From JAHEDT01 sp963825615 (GTDB taxonomy: Bacteria > Desulfobacterota > Desulfuromonadia > Desulfuromonadales > BM103): a DNA stretch of 64,000 nucleotides. The notes beneath the pieces are model-generated. The model was not told the origin of the DNA, made no database searches, and was given only the letters and a program-made list of their open reading frames with translations. A program made the position numbers and the translations under genes. Positions 45,806 through 55,340 of the stretch are shown one piece after another (position 1 is the first letter of the stretch; each line of letters begins with the position of its first letter). The stretch is taken from assembly GCA_963825615.1 (NCBI GenBank), contig CAWGTV010000010.1, positions 1 through 64,000 on the forward strand, given 5' to 3'.

Positions 45806-46936
45806 TCAGGCGCCACGCTTTTTCCAGTCGTCCATCAGCTTGATGAATTCGCCGAACAGGTAGTTGGCATCGTGGGGGCCGGGCGAAGCCTCGGGATGAT
45901 ACTGCACCGAAAAAGCCGGGAATCTCTTGTGATGCAGGCCCTCGACCGTATTGTCGTTGAGGTTGATGTGGGTGATAAGGGCATCATTCTGCAGGGAGTC
46001 GGCGGCAACGGCGAAGCCGTGGTTCTGCGAGGTGATTTCGACGTTGTGCCCTTCTCCTCGCCGGACCGGCTGGTTGCCGCCACGGTGACCGAACTTCAAC
46101 TTGTAGGTGCGTCCGCCCAAGGCAATGGCAAGCAGTTGGTGGCCGAGGCAGATGCCGAACAGCGGTACCTTGCCGAGCAGTTGACGAATGTTTTCCTGGG
46201 CGTAGGTGATCGGCTCGGGATCTCCCGGGCCGTTGCTCAGGAAGACACCGTCCGGCCGCATCGCCAGAACGTCCTCTGCCGGGGTCGTCGCCGGCACGAC
46301 GGTGACAGCGCACCCTTGACTGACCAGGTTGCGCAGGATGTTGCGCTTGATACCGAAATCGTAGGCGACAACCTTGAACCGGGCCGCTCCCTGAGCCTTC
46401 TCGTAGCCGTTCGCCAGGTCCCAAGAGCCTTCATTCCAGTCGTAGCTTTCCTTGCAGGTCACTTCCTGGACCAGGTCGTGACCGACGATCGAGGGCGCGG
46501 CCTTGGCCTTGGCCACCAGGCTGTCAGCATCCAGGTCAAGGGAGGAAAGGACGCCGGTCTGGGCCCCCTTGTCACGGATATGCCTGACCAGGGCGCGCGT
46601 GTCGATGCCGGCAAGACCGATAATGTTGTTTGCCTTCAGATAGGCATCAAGGGACATCTCGGAGCGCCAGTTGCTTGGCATGTCACAGGCTTCCTTGACG
46701 ATAAAGCCGGCCAGATGCGGCCTGGACGATTCAACGTCCTCACGGTTGATGCCGTAATTGCCGATCAGCGGATAGGTCATGGTGACGATCTCGCCGCGAT
46801 AGGACGGATCGGTCAGGATCTCCTGGTAGCCGGACATGCTGGTATTGAAAACGACCTCACCGGAGATCTCTCCCGTGGCGCCGAAGGCCTGGCCGTAGAA
46901 GACTCTGCCATCGGCCAGGGCTAATGCTGCTTTCAT
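45806..46936 (-). CDS. carA: Carbamoyl-phosphate synthase small subunit
   Basis: The ATG at 46936 with AAGGAG upstream gives 376 aa; a 19-codon N-terminal extension in the open frame is not conserved. The N-terminal domain has GEVVFNTSMSGYQEILTDPS and the C-terminal class I glutaminase domain has GVFLSNGPGDPEP and GICLGHQLLA with the nucleophilic Cys, then the His/Glu pair in VQYHPEASPGP. It feeds ammonia to CarB for arginine and pyrimidine synthesis. It is intact and lies between pyrC and carB in the pyr operon. Confidence 0.95.
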   Translation of the reverse strand: MKAALALADGRVFYGQAFGATGEISGEVVFNTSMSGYQEILTDPSYRGEIVTMTYPLIGNYGINREDVESSRPHLAGFIVKEACDMPSNWRSEMSLDAYLKANNIIGLAGIDTRALVRHIRDKGAQTGVLSSLDLDADSLVAKAKAAPSIVGHDLVQEVTCKESYDWNEGSWDLANGYEKAQGAARFKVVAYDFGIKRNILRNLVSQGCAVTVVPATTPAEDVLAMRPDGVFLSNGPGDPEPITYAQENIRQLLGKVPLFGICLGHQLLAIALGGRTYKLKFGHRGGNQPVRRGEGHNVEITSQNHGFAVAADSLQNDALITHINLNDNTVEGLHHKRFPAFSVQYHPEASPGPHDANYLFGEFIKLMDDWKKRGA

Positions 46937-47028
46937 ATCGCTAAAGCTCCTTGGTAAATTCTTGCACAGGGGCAGAGAGTTGTTCACTCTCACGCCGAAC
47001 CCCGTGACGCTGTGACAAGCTAAATTGT

Positions 47029-48308
47029 TCAGCCTCTTTTGTAGGCGATTTTGCCGGCGACGATGGTGTAGAGAGCGGCCCCCTTCATCTACCAGCCGTC
47101 AAACGGGGTGTTTTTGCTTTTGCTCGCCAGTTTCTTGGCATCGACGGTCCACTCCAGGCCCGGGTCGATCACCGTGAGGTCGGCTGCGTCGCCCTCTTTC
47201 AGCTGGCCCAGCGGCAGGCCAAGCACGGCGGCCGGGCCGCTGGTCAGCAGGGCCACCGCCTTCGGCAGGTCGATGAGCCCGTCTTCGACCAGGCTCAAGG
47301 TCAGCGGCAGAGCCGTTTCCAGGCCGACGATACCATTCATGGCGAGATTGAATTCGACATTCTTCTCGTCGATATGATGGGGCGCGTGATCCGTGGCGAT
47401 GGCATCGACGGTGCCGTCGGCGATCCCCTGGCGAACCGCCTCACGATCCTCGGCGCTGCGCAGCGGCGGATTCATCTTGGCATTGGTGTTGTAGCCGCGC
47501 ACCGCTTCATCGGTCAGGGTGAAGTGATGGGGAGCCGCTTCGCAGGTGACGTTCACACCACGTTTTTTCGCCTGGCGGACGATCTCGATCGAGCCTTTCG
47601 TGGAGACGTGGGCCACGTGCAGGTGCGCACCGGTGAATTCGGCGAGCATCACTTCCCTGGCCGTGGCTGCGTCTTCCGCAACCCAGGGGATCCCCTTGAG
47701 GCCAAGCTCGGTGGCAACCGGGCCATCGTTCATCACGCCGGAGCCGACCAGGTCAAGATCCTCGGCATGGGAGATGATCGTGATGCCGAACGGGCGGGCA
47801 TATTCCATCGCCCGGCGCATCAGCTGCGGGTTGCTGACCGGCTTGCCGTCGTCCGAGACAGCACAGACGCCAAGCTCCTTCAGTTCTCCCATCTCGGTCA
47901 TCGATTCGCCGTCGAGCCCCTTGGTGATGCTGGCAATCGGGAAGACCCGGCAGTGGCCCTGTTCTGCGGCCTTTGTTCATGATGTAGGTGGTCACCGTCT
48001 GGTTGTCGTTGACCGGCTTGGTGTTCGGCATGCAGGCCACTGCAGTGAAGCCGCCGGTGACCGCCGACAGCGTTCCCGGAAACGATATCTTCCTTGTATT
48101 CAAGGCCGGGATCGCGCAGGTGGACATGGATATCGATCAGCCCGGGCGTCACCACCTTGCCGGAAGCATCGATCACTTCGGCGCCCTTGCCGTCCAGCCC
48201 TTTGCCGATCGCGGCAATCTTCCCCTTGTCAATCAGGATGTCACAGGTTTCATCAAGCTTTTGTGCCGGGCTGATCACGCGACCGCCCTTGATCAGTATT
48301 TTCGCCAT
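47029..48308 (-). CDS. pyrC: Class I dihydroorotase, two frameshifts and a stop codon
   Basis: The intended product is a dihydroorotase of about 426 aa: TPGLIDIHVHLRDPGLEYKE (metal HxH), VACMPNTKPVNDNQ, ISHAEDLDL, VTCEAAPHHF, ATDHAPHH. The reading frame changes near 48075 (after DIVSG) and near 47973 (after IMNK), each explained by one extra base in a short run. A TAG at 47089-47091 then replaces a codon between FDGW and MKGAALYTIVAGKIAYKRG. The enzyme converts carbamoyl-aspartate to dihydroorotate. The other dihydroorotase at 10 kb is a remnant, so this copy ought to be functional; sequence errors are suspected. Confidence 0.85.
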
Positions 48309-48338
48309 GTTTTCACCTATTCCTTTATGAATATCAAT

Positions 48339-49277
48339 TTAAAGGGTTTGCATCGATTCGACACCGCTGACCAGATAGAGCAGCGCCATGCGTACGGCGA
48401 CGCCGTTCTCAACCTGGTCGAGGATGACATTCTGCGCGCCGTCGGCAACCAGAGAGGAGATTTCCACGCCACGGTTCATCGGCCCCGGATGCATGATAAT
48501 GGCATCCGGCTTGGCCAGCTTCACATTGGTCGGGTTGAGCCCGTAAAAACGTGCATATTCCCGCAGGCTTGGCAGCATGATATTGCTCTGACGCTCCAAC
48601 TGGATGCGCAGCATCATGACCACATCGGCATCCTTGATGGCCTCGCGCATATTGGTGAAGACCTCGACGTTGCCAAGGCGTTCGATCCCGGGCGGCAGCA
48701 TGGTCCCCGGACCGCACAGGCGGACCTTGGCGCCCATCCTGGTCAGGGCGTAGATATCGGAACGGGCGACACGGCTGTGGGTGATGTCGCCGACGATCGC
48801 CACCTCGAGGCCCTCGATGCGGCCCTTGTGATCACGCATGGTCAGCAGGTCGAGCAGCGCCTGGCTGGGGTGTTCATGGGCACCGTCACCGGCGTTGACG
48901 ATCGAGCAGCCGACGCGCTCAGCCAGGTAATGGGGCGCTCCGGAATGTCCATGCCGGATGACGATGATATCCGGGGCCATCGCCTCGATGTTCTTGGCAG
49001 TATCCTCAAGGGTCTCACCCTTGACGACCGACGAGGTCGACCCGGAGATGTTCACCGTATCCGCTGACAGGCGCTTGCCGGCAATCTCGAAGGAAAGCCG
49101 GGTGCGGGTGCTGGCTTCGAAAAAGGCGTTGATGATCGTCTTGCCGCGCAGGGTCGGGACCTTCTTGATGTCCCTGGTGTTGATTTCCTTGAAAGCGTCT
49201 GCCGTGTCGAGGATCAGCTGTATATCCTCTTTGGTCATCTGTTCAATGCCGAGAATGTGCTTGTGCTTGAATGACAT
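48339..49277 (-). CDS. pyrB: Aspartate carbamoyltransferase catalytic subunit
   Basis: The ATG at 49277, with AGGGAGG upstream, gives 312 aa. FFEASTRTRLSFEIAGKRL is the carbamoyl-phosphate binding STRTR motif; IVNAGDGAHEHPSQALLDL, VGDITHSRVARS and MHPGPMNRGVEIS complete the family pattern. It makes carbamoyl-aspartate. No pyrI-like regulatory chain follows, and regulation at the RNA level by PyrR is indicated by the leader upstream of pyrR. Confidence 0.95.
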   Translation of the reverse strand: MSFKHKHILGIEQMTKEDIQLILDTADAFKEINTRDIKKVPTLRGKTIINAFFEASTRTRLSFEIAGKRLSADTVNISGSTSSVVKGETLEDTAKNIEAMAPDIIVIRHGHSGAPHYLAERVGCSIVNAGDGAHEHPSQALLDLLTMRDHKGRIEGLEVAIVGDITHSRVARSDIYALTRMGAKVRLCGPGTMLPPGIERLGNVEVFTNMREAIKDADVVMMLRIQLERQSNIMLPSLREYARFYGLNPTNVKLAKPDAIIMHPGPMNRGVEISSLVADGAQNVILDQVENGVAVRMALLYLVSGVESMQTL

Positions 49278-49295
49278 GCCTGTCCTCCCTGACAA

Positions 49296-49832
49296 TTATG
49301 GCTTGACCAGTTTAACTTCAACCGGGCTCTGGTTTTGGCTGAACACCACGGCAACATCTTCTTCACGGGCAGTCGGTACATTGCGCCCCACGTAATCGGC
49401 ACGGATCGGCAGCTCGCGGTGACCACGATCGATCAGCACGGCAAGTTGAATCGTACTCGGACGGCCGAAATCCATGAGGGCGTCCATCGCCGAGCGAATC
49501 GTGCGCCCGGTATAAAGCACATCGTCGACCAGGACGACATGCTTGCCGTCGAGGGGGAACGGAATGTCGGTCTTGCCGATCGGCAGGTTGCCGCGCGCAG
49601 CGAGGTCGTCGCGATACATGGTGATATCGACGGTCCCGAGCGGCACGATAACCCCTTCAATGTCCTTGATGCGTGCCTGTAGAAGGGCCGCCAGATGATC
49701 GCCACCGGTGCGAATGCCGATCAGGGCCAGGTTTTCACATCCCTTGTTGTGTTCCAGGATCTCGTGGGCGATCCTGGTAATGGCGCGAGCAATGCCGGCC
49801 TTATCCAGAATCGCAGTTTCCGCTTTGGCCAT
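49296..49832 (-). CDS. pyrR: Bifunctional pyr operon regulator / uracil phosphoribosyltransferase
   Basis: The 178-aa protein has the type I phosphoribosyltransferase PRPP loop VVLVDDVLYTGRTIRSAMDA and the PyrR-typical IGIRTGGDHLAALL and TVDITMYRDDL segments. PyrR binds a conserved loop in the nascent pyr mRNA when UMP/UTP is high and promotes termination. The matching binding loop and terminator lie in the leader at 49858-49957, so this is an autoregulated operon pyrR-pyrB-pyrC-carA-carB. Confidence 0.95.
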   Translation of the reverse strand: MAKAETAILDKAGIARAITRIAHEILEHNKGCENLALIGIRTGGDHLAALLQARIKDIEGVIVPLGTVDITMYRDDLAARGNLPIGKTDIPFPLDGKHVVLVDDVLYTGRTIRSAMDALMDFGRPSTIQLAVLIDRGHRELPIRADYVGRNVPTAREEDVAVVFSQNQSPVEVKLVKP

Positions 49833-49857
49833 CTTTATTCCTCCCGTCGAAATGAGG

Positions 49858-49892
49858 GCAAAAAAATACCTCTCCGCCGGTTGCGAAAAGGT
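49858..49892 (-). terminator. PyrR-controlled attenuator terminator
   Basis: On the minus strand ACCTTTTCGC pairs with GCGGAGAGGT in a 10-bp stem (49868-49892) followed by TATTTTTTT. It lies just before the pyrR ribosome-binding site. Confidence 0.85.
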
Positions 49893-49937
49893 ACTGGACT
49901 GATTTTGATGATTTTGTGAGACATTTTGGCCACCCTT

Positions 49938-49957
49938 GCCGACCTCTCTGGATCAGC
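49938..49957 (-). promoter_or_regulatory. PyrR-binding loop in the pyr leader
   Basis: On the minus strand GCTGATCCAGAGAGGTCGGC folds into a short stem with the conserved CCNGNGAGG loop recognised by PyrR (consensus ARUCCNGNGAGGYU). It lies about 45 nt ahead of the terminator stem, as in Bacillus-type attenuators. Confidence 0.85.
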
Positions 49958-49991
49958 TTAAAAGGAGACTTGTTTGAGTTAAATTTTGAGC

Positions 49992-50020
49992 AATATAGCA
50001 AGGCACAAATGGCGAGTCAA
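49992..50020 (-). promoter_or_regulatory. Promoter of the pyr operon
   Basis: On the minus strand TTGACT (50015-50020) and TATATT (49992-49997) are spaced by 17 bp. The transcript would begin about 25 bp before the PyrR-binding loop. Confidence 0.8.
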
Positions 50021-50212
50021 CAAAAAGCGGGCCAGTGCGAAACAAGTTTTTCTCGATCGACAAAATAACCGATTTTGCGGTCAGGAAGCAGGGGGCCCTG
50101 GCCGCTCATGGCGGGGGTGAAGAGCCAGTCAGCCTCAGGTTTGGCACCGATCACTCAGTGGTATTATGCCAGTTGGGGCCTTACGGATGGATTCCAGACC
50201 ACGGGGCAAAGG

Positions 50213-50872
50213 TCACTCGATCAAACGCCCGATACGATTCCAGCGTGGCAAGAACTTGTCGTTATCCCAGGACCAGTACTTAATGAACGCCAGTCCCTTT
50301 ATTGCCGAGCGATCGACAAAGTGCCAGAAACGGCTGTCGTAGGAGCGGTCACGGTTGTCACCCATCACAAAATAATTGCCCGGCGGCACGGTCAGTGGGC
50401 TCATATTGTCGCGCGGACCGGCGGTCAGGTTGCCGTCCTTGTAGACCGCCTCGGGAGTCAGGTAACGCTGGCCATTGATAAAGACATTCTTGTTGCGGAT
50501 CTCGACGGTGTCGCCCGGCAGGCCGATCACCCTCTTGATGAAGTCGCGGCGCTTAAAATACGACTTATCCTTGTCTTCCGGGAACTCAAAGACGATGATG
50601 TCGCCTCGATGGGGGTCGCGCAACGACAGCACCGGGCCATCGCTGAAAGGCACCTGCAGGCCGTAAATAAACTTGTTCACCAGCAGGTGGTCACCGATCA
50701 GCAAAGTGTCTTCCATCGAGCCGGAGGGGATTTTGAACGCCTGGACCACGAAGGTACGTATAATCAGGGCGAGTACAGCCGCCACAATCAAGGCCTCCGT
50801 CCAATCGCGCAACTGCGATTTCTTCGGTTTATCCTGCTTGTTGACCGCCTTCTTCTTCGAAAAAAACTTCAT
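50213..50872 (-). CDS. lepB: Signal peptidase I
   Basis: The 219-aa inner-membrane protease has one N-terminal membrane segment (EALIVAAVLALIIRTFVV), the catalytic Ser52 in FKIPSGSMEDT and the general-base Lys113 in KRVIGLPGDTVEI, plus the conserved VMGDNRDRSYDSR box. It removes signal peptides from exported proteins, including those coded in this window. Its start overlaps the lepA stop codon (TAATG). Confidence 0.95.
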   Translation of the reverse strand: MKFFSKKKAVNKQDKPKKSQLRDWTEALIVAAVLALIIRTFVVQAFKIPSGSMEDTLLIGDHLLVNKFIYGLQVPFSDGPVLSLRDPHRGDIIVFEFPEDKDKSYFKRRDFIKRVIGLPGDTVEIRNKNVFINGQRYLTPEAVYKDGNLTAGPRDNMSPLTVPPGNYFVMGDNRDRSYDSRFWHFVDRSAIKGLAFIKYWSWDNDKFLPRWNRIGRLIE

Positions 50873-52677
50873 TATTTACTTTCCTTGACTTTCAAGATGG
50901 CCAGGAAGGCTTCCTGAGGCAACTCCACGTTGCCGACCTGCTTCATGCGCTTCTTGCCTTCCTTCTGTTTTTCCAGCAGTTTGCGTTTCCGGGTGATATC
51001 GCCACCATAACATTTTGCGGTTACATCCTTACGCAAAGCCTTGACCGTTTCACGGGCGATGACCTTGTTGCCGATTGCTGCCTGGATTGCCACCTCGAAC
51101 TGCTGGCGGGGTATGAATTCCTTCATCTTGGCTACCAGATCACGGCCGCGGTACTGGGCCTTGTCGCGGTGCACGATCAGGGACAGCGCATCGACCAGAT
51201 CGCCGTTGATAAGGACGTTCAGGCGCACCAATTCACTCGGGCGATAATCGAGGTGCTCATAATCGAGTGACGCGTAGCCGCGCGACAGCGTCTTGAGCCG
51301 ATCATAGAAATCGAGCACGATTTCATTGAGCGGCAGTTCATAGATGACCATGACGCGATTCGCCGTGAGATATTTGATCTCTCGCTGCACGCCACGCTTT
51401 TCTTCGCAAAGGGCCAGCACCGCGCCGACAAATTCGTTGGGCACATGCACCGAAGCCAGGATAAACGGCTCTTCGATGTGATCGATATACTGGATGTCAG
51501 GCAGCTTGTTGGCGCTGTCAACATTGATCACTTCACCCTTGACGGTCGTCACCCGGTAAACGACGGTCGGCGCGGTGGTGATCAGATCGACGCCGAATTC
51601 CCGTTCCAGGCGTTCCTGGATGATCTCCATATGCAGCAGGCCGAGGAAGCCGCAACGGAAACCGAAGCCGAGCGCCATCGAATTCTCCGGCTCGAAAGAG
51701 AACGAGCTGTCGTTGAGACGCAGCTTCTCCATAGCGTCGCGCAAATCGTCGTAATCACCGGAGTCGACCGGGTAAAGACCGGAAAAAACCATCGGCTTGA
51801 CGACCTTGAAGCCGGGGAGCGCTTTGTCGGCAGGTCTGCGGACGTGGGTGATGGTGTCGCCGACCTTGGCATCATGGACGACCTTGATGCTGGCGGTGAT
51901 GAAACCGACCTCACCTGCCGTCAATTCATTCACTGCCAGCGGATGCGGGGAAAAAACTCCGACTTTAAGAACTTCGTATTCAGTTCTGCTGGCCATCAGG
52001 CGAATGCGTTCGCCTTTCTTCAAGGCGCCGTCAACCACGCGCACCAGAACGATTACTCCCTGGTAAGGGTCGTACCATGAGTCAAAGATCAGGGCTTTCA
52101 GAGGGGCGTCAGGATCGCCCTTGGGCGCGGGAATCTTTTTGACGATCGCCTCGAGAATTGCGTCGATGCCGATTCCAGCTTTGGCGCTCGCTACGACGGC
52201 ATCTCCGGCATCGAGACCGATGATTTCCTCGATTTCAGCTCTCACCCGCTCGGGGTCGGCACTGGGCAGATCGATTTTGTTCAGGACCGGAAAGACTTCG
52301 AGATTTTGATCGATGGCCAGGTAGACATTGGCCAGCGTCTGCGCTTCTACGCCCTGAGTGGCATCAACGACCAGCAGAGCTCCCTCGCAGGCAGACAGGG
52401 AGCGACTGACTTCGTAAGTGAAATCAACGTGACCCGGCGTGTCGATCAGGTTCAGTATGTAGTCCTGGCCGTCAAGGGCATGATAAGCAAGGCGTACGGC
52501 CTGCGCCTTGATCGTAATGCCACGCTCGCGTTCCAGATCCATCTTGTCGAGGAACTGGTCGGTTTTCTCCCGATCGGTCAGGGTACCGGTTGCTTCGAGC
52601 AAGCGGTCAGCCAAGGTTGATTTGCCATGATCGATATGGGCAATAATTGAAAAATTGCGGATTTGTGACTGTTTCAT
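50872..52677 (-). CDS. lepA: Elongation factor 4 (LepA)
   Basis: The start MKQSQIRNFSIIAHIDHGKS at 52677 gives the usual 601 aa; the open frame extends 24 codons further upstream without family support. Motifs are AHIDHGKST (G1), DTPGHVDFT (G3), NKIDLP (G4) and the LepA-specific C-terminal domain with TAKCYGGDITRKRKLLEKQK. EF-4 acts on stalled or back-translocating ribosomes. It is co-transcribed with lepB, the standard pairing. Confidence 0.95.
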   Translation of the reverse strand: MKQSQIRNFSIIAHIDHGKSTLADRLLEATGTLTDREKTDQFLDKMDLERERGITIKAQAVRLAYHALDGQDYILNLIDTPGHVDFTYEVSRSLSACEGALLVVDATQGVEAQTLANVYLAIDQNLEVFPVLNKIDLPSADPERVRAEIEEIIGLDAGDAVVASAKAGIGIDAILEAIVKKIPAPKGDPDAPLKALIFDSWYDPYQGVIVLVRVVDGALKKGERIRLMASRTEYEVLKVGVFSPHPLAVNELTAGEVGFITASIKVVHDAKVGDTITHVRRPADKALPGFKVVKPMVFSGLYPVDSGDYDDLRDAMEKLRLNDSSFSFEPENSMALGFGFRCGFLGLLHMEIIQERLEREFGVDLITTAPTVVYRVTTVKGEVINVDSANKLPDIQYIDHIEEPFILASVHVPNEFVGAVLALCEEKRGVQREIKYLTANRVMVIYELPLNEIVLDFYDRLKTLSRGYASLDYEHLDYRPSELVRLNVLINGDLVDALSLIVHRDKAQYRGRDLVAKMKEFIPRQQFEVAIQAAIGNKVIARETVKALRKDVTAKCYGGDITRKRKLLEKQKEGKKRMKQVGNVELPQEAFLAILKVKESK

Positions 52678-53004
52678 AGACGTTAAAAGACTTTTTCCTT
52701 GCAGCCGCAACCTGCTGTGTTTTGCAAACTGACTAGTTTTGAAGAACAATGAAAAATATCGGAATAATGCTTATTTGTAAAGGATCAAAAGCCTTGGAGG
52801 CCTTTTTGCCGAGGATGTATCGGCACCGCGCGGCTTTATCCTTGCTATGTGGGCATTCGCCTGATTAATATGCGACATCCATCAGCAAACAAGGCAACAA
52901 GTTATTGACGTGTGTCTGTTTATGCAAAGGCGAGCAAGCAGTCAAGTTGAATCCAACTGGTCGTCGCAGGCTGACTGACGATATGTGAAAATGGAGTTCG
53001 CATC
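52678..53004. other. Divergent intergenic region
   Basis: It holds the 5' ends of lepA (minus) and the acyl-CoA ligase gene (plus). No clear promoter pair or RNA motif was seen. Confidence 0.35.
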
Positions 53005-54867
53005 GTGTCTTTAATAATTGAGATGCTGCAGGAAAGCTGTCGCAAGCACCCGGAAAAGGCGGCGCTGCGCAAAAAAGTGTCAGGGCGTTGGAACGAAGTC
53101 AGCTACACACAGCTCTGGGATACATCGGACCAGATCGCCGCCGGGCTCTCTACCTGGGGACTTGCCGCCGGCGAACGAGTGGCCCTACTGGCCCCATCTT
53201 CGCCGGCTTGGGTTATGGCTTACCTAGGGGCCTTAAAGAGCAACGCCATAGCCGTGCCAATCGACAAAGATCTCAAGCGGGGCGAGCTTCGCCATATCCT
53301 GTCTGACTGTGGCGCGCGGATCCTCTTTACCGAACATCAGCACCTCGAAACCCTATACGATATTGCGAACGACCTGCCGGTACTGGAAAAAATCGTCCTT
53401 CTGAATCATACCCCAACGCACCATGGTAAGCGCTCACTGCCGATGGAGCAGGCCCTGTCAACGCTGTTCAACGAATGGCGCCGTATCAGCCGCGAGTACC
53501 GGATTGCGGATACTGACGTAGAGTACTTTGAAGCCCTGGTTGAAGGGGTTCATGAGCTCATTACGCCGGCAGACGCTACTGCTGACGAAGAGGCGAAAAA
53601 CATCTTCTCCCGACTGCTGCGAAACAAAGACGAGGAGCCTGCACTTTTCGACATAGAACCGCTGGATCTTTTCCGGCAGACAATACAACCACCGGCGTTG
53701 CAACGTCAACCATGCGACCCTGCCGTCATCCTGTACACTTCGGGGACAACAGGTCGTTCCAAGGGTGCCATGCTGAGCCATGCCAACATAGCCAGCAATG
53801 TGCACGCGGCGGTGGAGGTTTTTGAACTTAAACCGAACATGCACACCCTCTCCTTCCTGCCGATCAATCACGTTTTCGAACAGGTAGCCGGGATCATCCT
53901 GCCGCTCGTCGTCGGCGGCACGGTTTCCTTTGCCGAGAGCCTGCGTAAACTTGGTGACAACCTCGGCGAAGTCAAGCCGAACTTTCTGCTGGGCGTGCCG
54001 GCAGTATTCCGTTTGCTTGCCGATCGCATGACCCAAAAGATTCACAGCAAGAAGTTGTCCAGGACACTCTTTGCCTTTGGCCTGACCCGGCCGCTGGTGA
54101 CCAGAAAGATTCGGGAGGCCTTTGGCGGCAATCCAGTGCTCATAAGTGGTGGTGCGGCTCTTGACCCGGTCATTGCCGCCACGCTCATGGATCTGGGGCT
54201 AAACGTCTATCAAGGTTATGGCATCACCGAAACATCGCCAGTTATTGCCGTCGAGACGCCGAAGGTCAAACGTCTTGGCACAGTCGGCAAACCGCTGCCC
54301 GGTATTGAGGTAAGGATTCATGAACCGAACGATGACGGGGTCGGGGAAATCTGGGCCAGAGGGCCAAATGTCATGTTAGGCTATTACAACAACCAGGAGG
54401 CCTCCGATGAAGTGATAACCGACGGCTGGTATCACACCGGGGACCTGGGCCGCATCGATCATGATGGGTTTCTCAGCATCTGTGGCAGGGTCAAGAATCT
54501 TATCGTCACGGCGAATGGTAAGAATGTTTATCCGGAAGAGGTTGAGAATGAAATGCTCAACAGCATTTTTATCGCAGAAATAATGGTTTATGGCCATAAA
54601 GTTGATAAGGCTTCTGAAGAAGTTCATGCTATGATTTACCCGGATCAGGATGCTTTGGATAGATATGCCGAAGAAAACGGCTTGGGGCAACTCGATGCGC
54701 AGAAGATGGAAAGCATCGTACGCAGGGAGATCCTGGAGCGTGGTAAGAACCTCGCCGATTACAAGCGCATCAAACGCTTTACCCTGCGTGACGATGAGTT
54801 TCCCAAGACAACAACCCGTAAAATTAAGCGTTTTGTCGTTGAAGCGGATATCGATGCTGAAGGATAA
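53005..54867 (+). CDS. Long-chain acyl-CoA synthetase (AMP-dependent)
   Basis: The 620-aa protein starts with GTG at 53005 (GGAG upstream). It contains AVILYTSGTTGRSKGAMLSH (adenylate loop), GYGITETSPVIA, TGDLGRIDHDGFLSICGRVK and the C-terminal catalytic Lys region FPKTTTRKIKR. An insertion of about 80 residues (EALVEGVHELITPADA.., residues 170-225) before the adenylate loop is seen in FadD15-like long-chain acyl-CoA ligases. It activates fatty acids to CoA thioesters for lipid synthesis or oxidation. It is separate from the acyl-AMP ligase of the ceramide cluster. Confidence 0.88.
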   Translation: MSLIIEMLQESCRKHPEKAALRKKVSGRWNEVSYTQLWDTSDQIAAGLSTWGLAAGERVALLAPSSPAWVMAYLGALKSNAIAVPIDKDLKRGELRHILSDCGARILFTEHQHLETLYDIANDLPVLEKIVLLNHTPTHHGKRSLPMEQALSTLFNEWRRISREYRIADTDVEYFEALVEGVHELITPADATADEEAKNIFSRLLRNKDEEPALFDIEPLDLFRQTIQPPALQRQPCDPAVILYTSGTTGRSKGAMLSHANIASNVHAAVEVFELKPNMHTLSFLPINHVFEQVAGIILPLVVGGTVSFAESLRKLGDNLGEVKPNFLLGVPAVFRLLADRMTQKIHSKKLSRTLFAFGLTRPLVTRKIREAFGGNPVLISGGAALDPVIAATLMDLGLNVYQGYGITETSPVIAVETPKVKRLGTVGKPLPGIEVRIHEPNDDGVGEIWARGPNVMLGYYNNQEASDEVITDGWYHTGDLGRIDHDGFLSICGRVKNLIVTANGKNVYPEEVENEMLNSIFIAEIMVYGHKVDKASEEVHAMIYPDQDALDRYAEENGLGQLDAQKMESIVRREILERGKNLADYKRIKRFTLRDDEFPKTTTRKIKRFVVEADIDAEG

Positions 54868-55026
54868 GGGGAAAGAACCTTTCCTTCTTAAAACCTTTAC
54901 AATACTTCTTTAAATTGTTCAGATTGGTGTCGTGGTCGTTAAAGCATAACGGCGACAGGGTTACCTGCCGCCGTTTCAATGTCTTTCTGACCATGAGGTC
55001 CGCCAATATGCGACTCGGCTACCGCG

Positions 55027-55209
55027 TCAACACTCCTCAACAAAACCGATCGCATCATGGGGACAAGCCGGGATACACAAGCCATCCAGATCACATCTGC
55101 CATGATCAACAACCGCCCTGCCGTCAATGATCTGTAAAGCCCGGTGTGGGCAGGCCTTGATACATTCTCCAGATCCCTGGCACTTACTCTTGTCGATATA
55201 GATTTTCAT
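55027..55209 (-). CDS. Small 2[4Fe-4S]-type ferredoxin
   Basis: This 60-aa protein has two cysteine clusters, CQGSGECIKACPHRAL and CDLDGLCIPACPHDAI, each a CX5CX3CP variant of the usual CX2CX2CX3CP. The longer spacing of the first part suggests one site may hold a different cluster or that one cysteine is lost. It is a soluble electron carrier of unknown partners, standing alone between two convergent or unrelated genes. Confidence 0.8.
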   Translation of the reverse strand: MKIYIDKSKCQGSGECIKACPHRALQIIDGRAVVDHGRCDLDGLCIPACPHDAIGFVEEC

Positions 55210-55340
55210 CGAAATTCCTCACCAAAGTTTGAAGCCATTGACAACAGCCAACCTTAATGTCGTCCTGGGATTCGACAAACATACGCATCATGAGATATCG
55301 GGCATGTGTTGCTCATGAGCTCTTCATCTGGGATATCGGC

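Noticed and set aside
39496..48308. True pseudogenisation of recG, carB and pyrC
   Set aside because: All frame losses are lone +1 gains in otherwise conserved proteins of basic metabolism; sequence error is simpler, although the pyrC stop codon remains open.
42591..49067. Long open frames antisense to carB, carA, pyrC and pyrB (up to 390 codons)
   Set aside because: They lie opposite well conserved enzymes in GC-rich DNA, show no family motifs and have no ribosome-binding sites; they are mirror frames.
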